42,808 nucleotides of DNA from positions 1-42,808 of the forward strand of contig JAQUEL010000006.1 of NCBI GenBank assembly GCA_028685295.1, written 5' to 3'. A program made the translations under genes and the position numbers. The notes under the pieces were generated by a model, which did no database searches, was not told the DNA's origin, and saw only the letters and a program-made list of their open reading frames with translations. Shown here piece after piece: positions 42,695-42,808 of this stretch (position 1 is its first letter; each line of letters starts with the position of its first letter). Origin of the DNA: a bacterium. GTDB lineage: Bacteria > UBP13 > UBA5359.

Positions 42695-42808
42695 CCTCAT
42701 CTATTTGGGGCTGAAGATTGCTCTCCAAATGTAACATACGGGCTTCAAGAAACCCGCAGCCACAGTCCAGCAGTGACGTCTTGCACTACGTTGAACCAAA
42801 CCGCAAGA
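42695..42808 (+). terminator. Possible hairpin after the ankyrin gene, then gene-free edge
   Basis: ATTTGGGG at 42703-42710 and CTCCAAAT at 42723-42730 can form an 8-bp stem with one G-U pair, nine bases after the stop codon. No U-run follows, so termination here is only a possibility. The remaining bases to the window edge show no gene. Confidence 0.3.

Noticed and set aside
1-42808. CRISPR arrays, insertion sequences, phage genes, tRNA and rRNA
   Set aside because: I looked for regular spacer-repeat units, transposase motifs and cloverleaf or rRNA sequence and found none. The only regular repeats are the ankyrin units, the pilQ minisatellite and the pilQ leader heptamers.

Overview
The window is an ordinary chromosomal stretch (about 45-48% GC by eye) from a bacterium that appears to have an outer membrane. 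It carries a type IV pilus locus that includes a secretin and the PilM/N/O alignment proteins. The backbone gene order (alaS-ruvX-DUF1292-mltG-yqeG-aroE-pilB-pilT-pilC-pilD ... aroC-aroKB) and the small DUF1292 and YqeG proteins resemble Firmicutes. One pilin-like protein ends in an H-X9-DG motif, which is common in Planctomycetes, Armatimonadota and several candidate phyla. I read this as an uncultivated diderm lineage with Firmicutes-like synteny and cannot name it further. I found no mobile elements, phage genes, CRISPR arrays, tRNA or rRNA.

Layout. 191-2038: two minus-strand glycosyltransferases. 2313-4187: a plus-strand GT-C type membrane glycosyltransferase. 4205-9642 (minus): a nucleotide-sugar and polyprenyl-sugar block with a GDP-mannose dehydratase/reductase-like SDR, UDP-glucose dehydrogenase, an SMR/EamA-type flippase-like protein, a PNPT-like/WecG fusion and a UbiA-type phosphoribosyltransferase. 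9587-12384: fused shikimate kinase-dehydroquinate synthase and chorismate synthase. 12455-25274: the type IV pilus operon (secretin, PilP-like, PilO, PilN, PilM, three prepilins, PilD, PilC, PilT, PilB). 25338-31267: aroE, yqeG, mltG, DUF1292, ruvX, alaS. 31369-32921: sigma factor with RsbW-like and RsbV-like partners. 32944-38866: YtxH protein, mreDCB, radC, maf, apbE, a phasin-like protein and a TPR protein. 39132-42694 (plus): an exported unknown protein followed by a large exported ankyrin-repeat protein. All genes between 4205 and 38866 point the same way, with short gaps or overlaps that suggest long operons.

The sugar genes probably supply and assemble an envelope glycan on a lipid carrier. 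The aro genes give chorismate, the mre genes and mltG handle wall shape and chain termination, and the pilus genes form a complete machine apart from an obvious major pilin. Four points deserve a second look. The membrane half of the WecG fusion keeps the fold of a TagO/WecA transferase but has lost its catalytic residues. The RsbW-like anti-sigma factor has lost its N-box Asn and its G1 Asp. PilM carries an acidic insertion of about 170 residues. The right end encodes a secreted pair in which the ankyrin protein has about 25 repeats with an irregular N-terminal third.
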